From Chlorobium sp. (lineage in GTDB: Bacteria; Bacteroidota; Chlorobiia; Chlorobiales; Chlorobiaceae): a DNA stretch of 64,000 bases. Position numbers and translations under genes: made by a program. Below are positions 47,022 through 56,488 of the stretch, piece after piece. The DNA lies in contig SZXV01000002.1 of the NCBI GenBank assembly GCA_005862225.1, forward strand, positions 248,001 through 312,000. The letters run 5' to 3'. Below the pieces are notes generated by a model. The model saw only the letters and a list, made by a program, of their open reading frames with translations. It was not told where the DNA came from and did not search any database. Each line of letters opens with the position of its first letter. Positions within the stretch are counted from its first letter, which is position 1.

Positions 47022-47828
47022 TCAGTTGCGGTCGAGGCTCATAGTTCCTTCATAAATAATTTTTGCCGGGCCGATCAGAAAAAGCTCTTTCATGTTGTCG
47101 CTGAACTGGACTTGAAGAGTGTCTCCACTTTTCACTGTTACCCGGACTGTTGTCGAGCTGATTTTGGCAAGTCGGTAACTCATCAGGGCGGCCGCAACGG
47201 CTCCAGTGCCGCAGGCAAGGGTCTCATCCTCCACGCCCCTTTCAAAGGTTCGGATAGAAAGGGATTCAGGAGAGGTTATCTCTATGAAGTTGACATTGGT
47301 TCCTTCCGGGAAGATATCCGTTCTGTGCCTTATGGTTTTTCCGGTTTCGGCTACCTTGGCGTTTGCCAGATCATGTATATATATAATAGCATGTGGAGAG
47401 CCTGTATTGAGTGAATGACAGACCATGCCATCGATCGTAATATCATTTCTGAACTCTTTCGGTTCAAGCATCTGCAGTTTTACCGTTTGATCACCAATAA
47501 TCCATGCGCTGTAATGATTGCTGTTTGCTTCAAAGGTGTAGCCGTTGTCTGGAGAAGAAGCTATGCCGATAGTAGAGGCAAAGTATGCTGCGCACCTTCC
47601 TCCGTTTCCGCACATTGACCCAGGAAACCCGTCTGCGTTATAATACTTCATGCTGAACGCACACTCCGCCGAAGGTTCAATAAGAATAAGCCCATCAGCA
47701 CCAATACCTGTTCTTCTTGTGCACATCTCCCTGATCTGCGAAGTGCTGAGATGGACAGAACCCTCTCTGTTGTCAATAACAATAAAGTCATTACCTGCTC
47801 CCGACAATTTGCTGAATGTGATCTTCAT
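47022..47828 (-). CDS. dapF: Diaminopimelate epimerase
   Basis: This protein of about 268 residues has the two-Cys racemase fold. The N-terminal motif FSKLSGAGNDFIVIDNR and the first catalytic Cys in SMCGNGGRCAAY are present, and the second Cys is in LACGTGAVAAALM. It converts LL- to meso-diaminopimelate for lysine and peptidoglycan. The ATG at 47828 is the family start; a longer frame to 47885 is unconserved. It is monocistronic and divergent from pscA. Confidence 0.95.
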   Translation of the reverse strand: MKITFSKLSGAGNDFIVIDNREGSVHLSTSQIREMCTRRTGIGADGLILIEPSAECAFSMKYYNADGFPGSMCGNGGRCAAYFASTIGIASSPDNGYTFEANSNHYSAWIIGDQTVKLQMLEPKEFRNDITIDGMVCHSLNTGSPHAIIYIHDLANAKVAETGKTIRHRTDIFPEGTNVNFIEITSPESLSIRTFERGVEDETLACGTGAVAAALMSYRLAKISSTTVRVTVKSGDTLQVQFSDNMKELFLIGPAKIIYEGTMSLDRN

Positions 47829-48222
47829 GGTGTTTAAAGTATTCTGGATTGAAGGGTTTGCGCATATTTTCACCTTGTCTGACAAGGCGGATTACAGGTT
47901 GCCGCCATTGCTTTCATGCTGTATAATAAAACAATAGCGGATTAATGCGGATGTAAAATAATTTATTATTAAATAATTTTTCTTATTTTAAAACGTGCTC
48001 TATAGGGTGGTTTATTTGGGAGATCACCCTGTTTCAATCTGACTTTTACATGGTTTTTCTATAGATTGTGCAACTTGATGATCATTAGCTTTTTGTTTCG
48101 ATCCACAAAATAAATGCGTCAGAGTTTTTCCGCTTATTTATTTGTGTACCCAAGTTGTGCCGTAATAGTTTTCTTTTCGGTTTTTTTAACCTGAATTATG
48201 TACAAAAAAAGGAGAGAATACA
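47829..48222. other. Intergenic region between dapF and pscA
   Basis: This 394-nt AT-rich divergent region has no gene. It must carry the pscA promoter and a long untranslated leader is likely. An AAAGGAGAGA ribosome binding site precedes the pscA ATG. I could not define the promoter. Confidence 0.5.
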
Positions 48223-50418
48223 ATGGCTGAACAAGTGAATCCGGCAGGAGTAAAGCCAAAGGGCACCGTCCCACCTCCCAAGGGGAACGCTCCTTCACCC
48301 ACGGGCAATGGCGCCTCTGGTGCCCCTTCTGTCATCAAGGAGCAGGATGCTGCGAAAATGAGAAGATTTCTGTTTCAGAGAACGGAAACCCGCTCAACGA
48401 AGTGGTATCAGATTTTTGATACTGAAAAAGTTGATGATGAACAGGTAGTAGGCGCCCACCTTGCCTTGCTCGGTGTGCTTGGTTTTCTTATGGCGATCTA
48501 CTATATCTCAGGCATTCAGGTCTTTCCCTGGGGCGTTCCTGGCTTTCATGACAACTGGTTTTATTTAACCATTAAGCCAAGAATGGTTTCTCTGGGTATT
48601 GATACCTACAGCACAAAAACTGAGGATCTTGAGTTTGCAGCATCAAAGCTTCTTGGTTGGGCACTGTTCCACTTCTTATCAGGTTCCGTCCTTCTTTTTG
48701 GCGGATGGCGCCATTGGACGCACAATCTTACCAATCCGTTTACCGGTCGCACAGGCAATTTCCGTGACTTCAGGTTTCTTGGCAAGTTTGGTGATCTTGT
48801 GTTCAGCGGAACAAGTGCAAAGAGCTACAAAGATGCGCTTGGACCACACGCAGTCTATATGTCCCTGCTTTTTCTTGGCTGGGGTCTGGTGATGTGGCTG
48901 GTGCTCGGTTTTGAGCCGATTGTTGATTTCCAGACAATCAACTCAGAGACCTTTATGTCTTTTGTATTTGCTGTTGTTTTCTTTGCAATGGGTATTTACT
49001 GGTGGAACAATCCGCCAAATGCAGCGACACACCTGAATGATGACATGAAGGCTGCATTTTCTGTTCACCTCACCGCAATAGGTTATATTAATATTGCACT
49101 CGGCTGTATTGCTTTTGTAGCCTTCCAGCAGCCTTCATTTGCCGCCTATTACAAAGAGCTTGACAATCTTGTCTTTTATCTTTATGGCGAGCCATTCAAC
49201 AGGGTAAGCTATAATTTTGTCCAGGAAGGTGGTAAAATTGTCTCCGGTTCGAAAGAATTTGCTGACTTTGCCGCATACGCAATTCTGCCAAAGAATGGCG
49301 CCTCTTTTGGTATGGCAAGAACCGTTATCAACCTGATTACCTTTAACCATATCATCTGCGGTGTTCTGTATGTTTTTGCAGGTGTTTACCACGGTGGTCA
49401 GTATCTTCTCAAAATCCAGCTTAATGGCCTCTACAGCCAGATCAAGTCGATTTTTATTACCAAAGGACGCGATCAAGAGGTGCAGGTCAAGATTCTGGGT
49501 ACAGTCATGGCACTTTGCTTTGCAACCATGCTTTCTGTCTATGCTGTGATTGTATGGAATACGATTTGTGAGCTGAATCTTTTCGGAACAAACATTCTGA
49601 TGTCTTTCTACTGGCTGAAACCGCTTCCGATTTTCCAGTGGATGTTCAGGGATCCAAGTATCAACGACTGGGTCATGGTTCACGTCATCGTTGCCGGTTC
49701 ACTTTTCTCGCTGATCGCACTTGTTCGTATAGCATTCTTCGCCCACACGTCGCCTCTCTGGGATGATCTTGGACTCAAGAAGAATTCTTACTCATTCCCT
49801 TGTCTTGGACCTGTTTACGGTGGTACCTGCGGTGTATCGATTCAGGATCAGCTCTGGTTTGCCATGCTGTGGGGAATCAAGGGACTTTCTGCTGTATGCT
49901 GGTATATCGATGGAGCATGGATTGCTTCAATGATGTATGGTGTTCCTGCTGCCGATGCAAAGGCATGGGATTCTGTGGCTGGTCTGCATCATCACTATAC
50001 ATCCGGTATTTTCTACTATTTCTGGACAGAGACTGTAACAATATTCTCAAGTTCCCATCTTTCAACCATTCTTATGATTGGTCACCTTGTATGGTTTATC
50101 AGTTTTGCCGTATGGTTTGAAGATCGTGGTTCACGTCTTGAAGGTGCTGATATCCAGACAAGAACCATTCGCTGGCTTGGTAAGAAGTTTCTCAACAGGG
50201 ATGTCAATTTCCGTTTCCCTGTTTTGACGATTTCTGATTCAAAGATGGCGGGTACGTTCCTTTACTTCGGTGGTGTGTTTATGCTGGTCTTCCTGTTTAT
50301 CGGTAATGGTTTTTATCAGACAGACTCTCCATTGCCGCCTCAGGTTGGTGATGCAGCGGTATCAGGCCAGGTTATGCTTACACAGGTTGTTGACTATCTG
50401 ATGAAGTTGATTGCCTGA
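48223..50418 (+). CDS. pscA: Photosystem P840 reaction centre core protein PscA
   Basis: The 731-residue, multi-helix membrane protein forms the homodimeric type I reaction centre of green sulfur bacteria, binding the P840 bacteriochlorophylls and primary acceptors. The FX [4Fe-4S] cluster is held by the two Cys of the FPCLGPVYGGTC loop (residues 527 and 536) of each monomer. The N terminus (about 1-45) is a Pro/Gly/Lys-rich cytoplasmic tail followed by the RFLFQRTETRSTKWYQIF segment. Light drives electrons from P840 to FX, then to PscB, encoded just downstream. Confidence 0.98.
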   Translation: MAEQVNPAGVKPKGTVPPPKGNAPSPTGNGASGAPSVIKEQDAAKMRRFLFQRTETRSTKWYQIFDTEKVDDEQVVGAHLALLGVLGFLMAIYYISGIQVFPWGVPGFHDNWFYLTIKPRMVSLGIDTYSTKTEDLEFAASKLLGWALFHFLSGSVLLFGGWRHWTHNLTNPFTGRTGNFRDFRFLGKFGDLVFSGTSAKSYKDALGPHAVYMSLLFLGWGLVMWLVLGFEPIVDFQTINSETFMSFVFAVVFFAMGIYWWNNPPNAATHLNDDMKAAFSVHLTAIGYINIALGCIAFVAFQQPSFAAYYKELDNLVFYLYGEPFNRVSYNFVQEGGKIVSGSKEFADFAAYAILPKNGASFGMARTVINLITFNHIICGVLYVFAGVYHGGQYLLKIQLNGLYSQIKSIFITKGRDQEVQVKILGTVMALCFATMLSVYAVIVWNTICELNLFGTNILMSFYWLKPLPIFQWMFRDPSINDWVMVHVIVAGSLFSLIALVRIAFFAHTSPLWDDLGLKKNSYSFPCLGPVYGGTCGVSIQDQLWFAMLWGIKGLSAVCWYIDGAWIASMMYGVPAADAKAWDSVAGLHHHYTSGIFYYFWTETVTIFSSSHLSTILMIGHLVWFISFAVWFEDRGSRLEGADIQTRTIRWLGKKFLNRDVNFRFPVLTISDSKMAGTFLYFGGVFMLVFLFIGNGFYQTDSPLPPQVGDAAVSGQVMLTQVVDYLMKLIA

Positions 50419-50428
50419 AACTACTCCT

Positions 50429-50456
50429 GCCGGGGAGGCTTAACTGCCTCTTCGGC
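50429..50456 (+). promoter_or_regulatory. Intercistronic hairpin between pscA and pscB
   Basis: GCCGGGGAGGC pairs with GCCTCTTCGGC over 11 bp with two G-U wobbles and a 6-nt loop. It starts 11 nt after the pscA stop and lacks a T run. It could stabilise the pscA 3' end or tune how much pscB is made; this is inference. Confidence 0.55.
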
Positions 50457-50507
50457 ATGGATCTATTGCTACTAAAGTTTATCATGTAATTAAAGAGGAG
50501 GGTTTTT

Positions 50508-51227
50508 ATGGCCGATCCTGTACAAAAGCCAGATATATCGTCAGCGCCTGCTGCGCCAAAGCTTCCGCCTGCTGCACCAAAACCAAAGGCGACAGCTTCG
50601 GCACCAACCCAGGTTAAGGCAAAACCAAAAGAAGCGTCTGGCTCACAAAGCGGAAAGAAGCGGCTTGAACCGCTTAATGTAAATCTTGGAAGATGTGGTC
50701 TTCCCCAGGAGTCTGCTTTTCCAGTTCAAAGAGAGGCAAAAACAGCGCCAAAACCTGCGGCAACCGGAAAACCAGCCGCCGGAGCAAAGCCAGCTCCTGC
50801 AGCAAAAGGAGTGCCAGCGGCGAAATCTCCCGCACCAGCCGCAAAAGGTGCAGTTCCGGCTAAAACCGATTCAGCCGCCGCCCCTGGTGCAGTTTTGAAA
50901 AAAACGACTCCGAAAGCGAAATCTCAATATTTTATTATTGAAAACCTTTGTGTTGGATGTGGACTTTGTCTTGATAAGTGTCCGCCTAAGGTTAACGCAA
51001 TTGGGTACAAATTTTACGGTGACGTACAGGAAGGTGGCTTCAGGGCTTATATTGATCAGGATGCCTGTATTTCCTGTGCAGCTTGCTTTTCATCTGATGA
51101 ATGTCCCTCTTCAGCACTCATTGAAGTTCGTCCTGATGGTGATGTGCTTGATTTTACCTACACGCCATCTGAACGTCTTGATTTTGACCTGAGATTTTTG
51201 CACAGATTTCACAGAGAGGCCCGGTAA
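50508..51227 (+). CDS. pscB: P840 reaction centre iron-sulfur protein PscB (FA/FB)
   Basis: The first roughly 135 residues of this 239-residue protein are an Ala/Pro/Lys-rich, low-complexity extension. The C-terminal part holds two [4Fe-4S] binding motifs, CVGCGLCLDKCPPKVNAIG and CISCAACFSSDECPSSALIE. It takes electrons from FX of PscA and passes them to soluble ferredoxin. Note the second motif has an extra residue spacing (CxxCxxCxxxxxCP). The pair with pscA, 89 nt apart, is a lineage marker. An AGAGGAGGG ribosome binding site precedes the start. Confidence 0.97.
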   Translation: MADPVQKPDISSAPAAPKLPPAAPKPKATASAPTQVKAKPKEASGSQSGKKRLEPLNVNLGRCGLPQESAFPVQREAKTAPKPAATGKPAAGAKPAPAAKGVPAAKSPAPAAKGAVPAKTDSAAAPGAVLKKTTPKAKSQYFIIENLCVGCGLCLDKCPPKVNAIGYKFYGDVQEGGFRAYIDQDACISCAACFSSDECPSSALIEVRPDGDVLDFTYTPSERLDFDLRFLHRFHREAR

Positions 51228-51253
51228 GAGAATATTTGTCGGCCAGAAACGTT

Positions 51254-51289
51254 TAAAAAGCACTGTTTTCAAAAGCAGTGCTTTTTTTT
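51254..51289 (+). terminator. Rho-independent terminator after pscB
   Basis: The stem AAAAGCACTG/CAGTGCTTTT with a 10-nt loop is followed by further T residues. It ends the pscAB transcript. Confidence 0.88.
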
Positions 51290-51382
51290 GCCATCAATGA
51301 GTCGATCATCAGAACATGAAAAGATCTGATACAGAAACAAGGTGCCGCTGAAAGCGTAAGAAACGTCCGAGACTTATTGGTT

Positions 51383-52231
51383 TCAGAATGATTTCCCTTC
51401 AAAAAGTTCCGGGTCAACACTTGTGCCATAGAGGTAGGTTCCCCAGTGAAGGTGAGGTGCTGTAGAAATCCCGGTGTGCCCTACCTTGCCAATAACCTCT
51501 CCTGCTTCGACCAGTTGGCCTTCATGAGCTGTAATGGCTGACAGGTGCAGATAAACAGAGGAAAGTCCCTGGCCATGGTCAATGATGACGGTGTTTCCGT
51601 GCACCTGAAATCCTTCCTCAACAGTTCCTGTCAGAATAACAACTCCTTTTGCTGTGCTTGTTACTGGAGTTCCTTCGGGAGCCGAAATGTCAAGCCCCTT
51701 ATGGTAGCTTTCCACAGGCCCACCGTTATAAGAGCGTTTTACCCCGAAAAGACTCGTTGTTTCGCCGATAGTGGGACGCAGAAAAAGTCCGGAAAAGAGC
51801 TTTTTCTGACTTTCACAATGAAGTGCAGCTTTTACCCTTGATTTTTCAATGTCGGTTGCCTTGAGACTTGCTTTAGATGAGTCAAGTGCAATCTGCTGGA
51901 GCGGTCGGTTATTGGGTGTTACCGTTACAGGAATCTGTTCCTCGTCAGCATCTGAGCGTACCAGAATGCTGTAACTGCCAGGCAGGGTGAAATTTTCAAC
52001 TGGAACAAGCGCTCTCCATAAGTTTTTACTCTGTAGGAACATACGATAACATTGCCTGTTGAACCAGAGAGCAGGTTCCCTATTGGCGCCAGTAAGCGTG
52101 ACCACAAAAAACTGTCCCTGCTCTTTGTGGTCATGATCAACGGTCAAGTTAACCGGGTAGATTTCTGCCTTCGAGATGGTTGTGGTCAGTATCATAAAAA
52201 AAAATAGCGGCAAAAGAATTATCTGCTTCAT
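51383..52231 (-). CDS. M23-family peptidase (LytM-type), exported
   Basis: This 282-residue protein has a signal peptide (about 1-23) and a C-terminal M23 domain with zinc ligands in YHKGLDISAPEGTPV (HxxxD) and APHLHWGTYLYG (HxH). The N-terminal strands (about 25-130) resemble an immunoglobulin-like fold. M23 enzymes cut peptidoglycan cross-links or, when inactive, activate amidases; the active-site residues are all present, so it is probably a hydrolase. The phosphoesterase gene ends 11 nt upstream. Confidence 0.9.
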   Translation of the reverse strand: MKQIILLPLFFFMILTTTISKAEIYPVNLTVDHDHKEQGQFFVVTLTGANREPALWFNRQCYRMFLQSKNLWRALVPVENFTLPGSYSILVRSDADEEQIPVTVTPNNRPLQQIALDSSKASLKATDIEKSRVKAALHCESQKKLFSGLFLRPTIGETTSLFGVKRSYNGGPVESYHKGLDISAPEGTPVTSTAKGVVILTGTVEEGFQVHGNTVIIDHGQGLSSVYLHLSAITAHEGQLVEAGEVIGKVGHTGISTAPHLHWGTYLYGTSVDPELFEGKSF

Positions 52232-52242
52232 AGTGGCCAGGT

Positions 52243-53079
52243 TTAGAGAAAGGGAAGATCGTAAATTACCATGTCAGCCTGATTGCGAATAATCATTCGT
52301 TCAGGGCTAACCTCTGCAGTGCCACAGGTAAAATCAGGATGTTCAAGACGATTGACAAACGCAGGGAGTACCACAAAGTGTTTGCCGCGAAAAAATGCAT
52401 AGCCGCCGTGATGAAAATGGCCGCCGAGACAGACCTTCAGAGCAGGGGAGGATGCAAGCAGATCGGCTATTTCATTATGGTTCCAGAGCAGGCCGTGTTT
52501 CTGATCAGTTGTTTCAGGAAGCAGCGGAAAGTGACAGAGAGCAATAATAATTTCACCAGCCTGTTCCGCCCTCTCAAGCTCATGTTTCAGCCATACCTTT
52601 TGTTTCGTTCCAACAGCGCCGCAATAATCATGCAGTTCCGGGTGTGCTCGAAAGAAAGCAAGGATCCGAAGCTCTTTATCAGTTTCTGGGGTGCGCAGAA
52701 CAGAGACATCCATACCATCAAGCACAATAAAGCGATATCCGTGGAGCGAAAAGCTGTAAAAAGGGTTGTGCAGGCGTAAGGCGGCCAGCAGTTCTTCGCG
52801 AGGAAGAGCGAGGCAGTGATTGCCGAGCACGTGACGAACAGGCGCTTGAAATTCGTCAAGAAGAGCGCAGACATGGCGCAGTTCCTCTTCCCTGGACGTA
52901 TCGCTGCCTTGAATCAGATCACCAAGTTGAAGCAGAAAATCAACCTGGTGATTGTTAAAACAGTCAAGACATGCGCGAAGATCTTCATCAGGTGCAGCAG
53001 CAATGTTGCTCTCCAATGCGTAGTGGATGTCGGTAATAATACCGAATCGGAGAACGCTCTTGTTCGTGGAGATGACCAT
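52243..53079 (-). CDS. Calcineurin-like metallophosphoesterase
   Basis: This 278-residue protein has all metallophosphatase motifs: FGIITDIHYALES, LLQLGDLIQGSD, HVLGNHCLAL and VCLGGHFHHGG. There is no signal peptide. The family includes phosphodiesterases of varied substrates such as cyclic nucleotides or ADP-ribose derivatives; the substrate here is unknown. Its ATG overlaps the prfB stop by one base, so it is translated with prfB and the M23 gene as an operon. Confidence 0.88.
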   Translation of the reverse strand: MVISTNKSVLRFGIITDIHYALESNIAAAPDEDLRACLDCFNNHQVDFLLQLGDLIQGSDTSREEELRHVCALLDEFQAPVRHVLGNHCLALPREELLAALRLHNPFYSFSLHGYRFIVLDGMDVSVLRTPETDKELRILAFFRAHPELHDYCGAVGTKQKVWLKHELERAEQAGEIIIALCHFPLLPETTDQKHGLLWNHNEIADLLASSPALKVCLGGHFHHGGYAFFRGKHFVVLPAFVNRLEHPDFTCGTAEVSPERMIIRNQADMVIYDLPFL

Positions 53080-54174
53080 CAGTCGCCGAATTCAGAGAGA
53101 TATTTTTCCATGAATTCATCGAGGTCTCCATCAAGAACGGTTTCAACATCGAAGCGTTCGTAGTTTGTACGATGGTCTTTGATGCGCCGATCATCAAGGA
53201 CGTAGCTTCTGATCTGGCTGCCCCACTCGATTTTTTTCTTTTTACCTTCAATCTCTCGCTTTTTAGCCTCTTCCTCATCCCGCTGCCGCTGGTAGAGCTG
53301 TGCCATCAGCATTTTCATAGCTCGTTCCCTGTTCTGGAATTGTGAGCGTTCCTCCTGGCAACCGACAACAATACCTGTCGGGATATGCTTGATGCGCACA
53401 GCCGTCTCAACCTTGTTGACATTTTGCCCACCTTTTCCGCCACTGCGGAAGGTCGAGAGTTCAAGATCCTCCTTTCTAACATCAATTTCCACATCGGGAG
53501 GAGCTTCCGGATAGGTGAACACACTGGCAAATGAGGTATGGCGGCGTGCATTTGAATCGAAAGGAGAGACGCGTACCAGACGGTGAACGCCATTTTCTGC
53601 CTTAAGATAGCCGTAAGCATAAGGGCCTTCAATTTCGAGAGTGGCGGTTTTGATGCCAGCTCCGTCACCCTCCTGATAATCGTCGGTATAGATTTTAAAC
53701 CCTTTACGCTCAGCCCAGCGCATGTACATCCGGTAGAGCATTTCTGCCCAGTCCTGTGCCTCGGTTCCGCCTGCACCAGCATGAATGGTGATCATGGCAT
53801 TGCCAGCGTCATCCTTTCCTGAGAGCATGTTTTTAAACTCAATAGCGGCAATATCGTGCTCGATTTTGGCTATCGACGCTGTAAGCTCATCGCCGAATGA
53901 TTCGTCATCAAGCTCTAATGCAGTATCAAACTCATCCTGGCAGGCGCTTGCTGTCGAGGCAATCTTTTCGTACTCCTCTGTCCATGATTTATGCTCGTTC
54001 AACTCCTTCAGGACTTTGTGAGCGGCTTTCTGATCATTCCAGAAAACCGGGTCAGTAGTCATTTTTTCCAGGTCGTCGATTTTTTCCTTGCGTTCATCGA
54101 CGTCAAAGATACCCCCGTAACTGTTCGAGGCGACGATGAATCTCCTGCAGTCTTTCTTTTTGTGGTTCAAACAT
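53079..54174 (-). CDS. prfB: Peptide chain release factor 2 (with programmed +1 frameshift)
   Basis: RF2 of 364 residues is read from two frames: 54174-54106 (23 codons, [20 protein letters not shown]) and, after a +1 shift, 54104-53079. The catalytic GGQ is in [20 protein letters not shown], and the stop-recognition region is near [19 protein letters not shown] (SPF tripeptide, UGA/UAA). RF2 ends translation at UGA and UAA and controls its own level through the shift at the in-frame UGA. It is divergent from glgE. Confidence 0.95.
54102..54118 (-). promoter_or_regulatory. prfB programmed +1 frameshift site
   Basis: On the minus strand the sequence ACGGGGGTATCTTTGAC combines the internal Shine-Dalgarno-like GGGGG, the slippery CTT and the in-frame TGA followed by C. 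This is the classic RF2 autoregulation site. When RF2 is scarce the ribosome slips from CTT to TTT and continues in the downstream frame. Confidence 0.93.
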
Positions 54175-54428
54175 TGTGTGATCGGTATAGATTTCTTGTA
54201 AAGGACACCACGTAAATGAACAATTTTTTTCAGGAGAAATCAAAAACAGCCCCCGAGATTTAATATTTAAGCCAGTAGATGAAATATGAAGAGTATCCAC
54301 GCAAAAAAGTAAAGGAGTTTTCATATTTTCCTCTCTGTCAATAAAACAGAAAGCAGACCGGAGCTGATGAGCTAAAGTGACTGCTTTATGCCCGGGATCC
54401 CCCCTGACATTAACAAGAGATTTTGAAG

Positions 54429-56441
54429 ATGAATAATTCATTCCAGCACATCCTTCCCACGTTTGACAATCAATTATTTGATGGACGTCAACGAGTGGTC
54501 ATTGAAAATGTTTCACCTGAACTTGACGGGGGCAAGTATTCTGCAAAAGGGGTGGAGGGTAAACGTGTTGAGGTTGAAGCCGATATTTTTGTTGACGGTG
54601 CCGACACGATTACAGCGGGACTCTGTTTCCGGCGTGCCGGAAGCACAACGTGGCAACGCTCCCCGATGGAGTTTCTTGGTAATGATCGCTGGAAAGGATC
54701 GTTCACTGTTGGACTTCCGGGACAATACGAATACACGCTTGAGGCGCAGGTTGACCATTTTCAGACATGGAAAAAGGGCCTGATCAAAAAAATTGATGCC
54801 GGACAGGATGTTTCGCTTGATCTTCAGATTGGCGCTCTTCTTGTGGCGAGAGGTGCGAACAGGGCAGGAAAAGCGGACGCCATAGCACTTACTCAATTTG
54901 TCGAACAACTCAACGAGGAAGAGTCTCTTGACGCAACAACGGCAGCGCTGGACAAGCAGCTCAGTGTACTTATGGATAGCAATCCTGATATGACGTGCAG
55001 GACAACCTACGAGAAAGTACTCCGACTGACGGTTGAACAGAAAAAGGCAGGGTGCAGTGCGTGGTATGAATTTTTCCCCCGTTCATGGGCTGAAGAGCCT
55101 GACAAACATGGCACGTTCAACGATTGTCGTCGTCTTCTGCCGATGATTGCCGGAATGGGATTTGATGTTATCTATTTGCCGCCAATTCATCCAATCGGTT
55201 ATACCAAGCGAAAAGGCAAAAACAATGCACTTGTCGTGACTCCCGGTGAGCCAGGAAGTTGCTGGGCGATTGGCAACAGTGATGGAGGGCACAAGGCTGT
55301 TCATCCAGAACTTGGCACCATTGAAGATTTTGCGGCATTTGTTTGTGCGGCTGAAGAGACGGGGATTTCAGTGGCTCTTGATATCGCCTTTCAATGTTCA
55401 CCCGATCACCCATACGTCAAAGAACATCCTCAGTGGTTTACCTGGCGTCCCGATGGAACGGTGCAGTTTGCTGAAAATCCGCCCAAGCGATATGAGGATA
55501 TACTTCCCATCAACTTTGAGTCTGACGACTGGCAGAATCTCTGGATTGAGTTGAAAAGTATCTTCCTGTTCTGGATAAGCAAGGGTGTTAAAATTTTCCG
55601 TGTTGATAACCCGCATACCAAGGCATTTTCGTTCTGGGAGTGGGCAATTGCCTCAATAAAAGAGGAACATCCAGACACTGTTTTTCTTGCTGAAGCATTT
55701 ACCCGTCCGAAATTGATGGCCCGCCTTGCTAAGATTGGCTACAGTCAGTCCTACAGCTACTTTACCTGGCGCAACACCAAGCACGACCTGCAAGAGTATG
55801 TCACCGAGCTGACCACATCCCCGCTCAAACATTTTATGCGGGCAAACTTCTGGCCGAACACTCCTGACATTCTCCATGAAGAACTTCAGAAAGGCGAGCG
55901 GGAAAAGTTCATTATCCGTCTGGTTCTTGCCTCCACACTCTCTGCAAATTACGGAATGTACGGCCCTGCCTATGAACTTTGTGAGCATCTTCCGGTGGCA
56001 GAAGGAAAAGAGGAGTACCTCAATTCCGAGAAGTATGAAATCAAAGCCTGGGATCTCGATCGCCCCGGTAATATCCGCGCTGAAATTACCCGCATCAACC
56101 GTATCAGAAAGGAGAATGCCGCCCTGCAGCAGACCAACAATATCACCTTTGTGCATATCGATGCTTCACCCGGTAATGAGCACGACAAACTGATGGCGTA
56201 TGTCAAACAGTCGGATGATGCGAGCAATATTATTCTTACAGTCGTCAATCTTGATCAGTCTCGTACACAAAGTGGATGGCTGCGCTTTCCGCTTGAACTC
56301 TTTGCTCTTTCGCATCTGCACCAGTTCAGGGTTGAAGACCTGCTCACCGGTAATCACTATCATTGGAACGGTGAATGGAATTTTGTGGAGATAAACCCGA
56401 GAGTGATGCCGGCCCATATTTTCAGGGTAACACTTGTCTGA
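54429..56441 (+). CDS. glgE: Alpha-1,4-glucan:maltose-1-phosphate maltosyltransferase
   Basis: This 670-residue GH13_3 enzyme starts with the GlgE beta-domain (RVVIENVSPELDGGKYSAKG). In the TIM barrel, the catalytic nucleophile is the Asp in FRVDNPHTK and the acid/base is the Glu in FLAEAFTRPKLM. It extends alpha-glucan with maltose units from maltose 1-phosphate. The downstream treS-mak fusion would supply that donor, so the pair encodes the trehalose-to-glucan (GlgE) route. ATG 54429 is used; TTG 54423 is an alternative. Confidence 0.95.
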   Translation: MNNSFQHILPTFDNQLFDGRQRVVIENVSPELDGGKYSAKGVEGKRVEVEADIFVDGADTITAGLCFRRAGSTTWQRSPMEFLGNDRWKGSFTVGLPGQYEYTLEAQVDHFQTWKKGLIKKIDAGQDVSLDLQIGALLVARGANRAGKADAIALTQFVEQLNEEESLDATTAALDKQLSVLMDSNPDMTCRTTYEKVLRLTVEQKKAGCSAWYEFFPRSWAEEPDKHGTFNDCRRLLPMIAGMGFDVIYLPPIHPIGYTKRKGKNNALVVTPGEPGSCWAIGNSDGGHKAVHPELGTIEDFAAFVCAAEETGISVALDIAFQCSPDHPYVKEHPQWFTWRPDGTVQFAENPPKRYEDILPINFESDDWQNLWIELKSIFLFWISKGVKIFRVDNPHTKAFSFWEWAIASIKEEHPDTVFLAEAFTRPKLMARLAKIGYSQSYSYFTWRNTKHDLQEYVTELTTSPLKHFMRANFWPNTPDILHEELQKGEREKFIIRLVLASTLSANYGMYGPAYELCEHLPVAEGKEEYLNSEKYEIKAWDLDRPGNIRAEITRINRIRKENAALQQTNNITFVHIDASPGNEHDKLMAYVKQSDDASNIILTVVNLDQSRTQSGWLRFPLELFALSHLHQFRVEDLLTGNHYHWNGEWNFVEINPRVMPAHIFRVTLV

Positions 56442-56488
56442 ACAATCGATCTCATAAACAGTCACTTTTATACTTTAACGAACTCAAC

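Noticed and set aside
46860-47414. 184-codon open frame on the plus strand
   Set aside because: Most of it is antisense to dapF, and the part in the gap has no ribosome binding site or recognisable sequence.
54175-54441. Upstream extension of the first prfB frame, giving a 112-codon protein
   Set aside because: Only the last 23 codons match RF2. The upstream part is unconserved and overlaps the glgE start region; the ATG at 54174 is the RF2 start.
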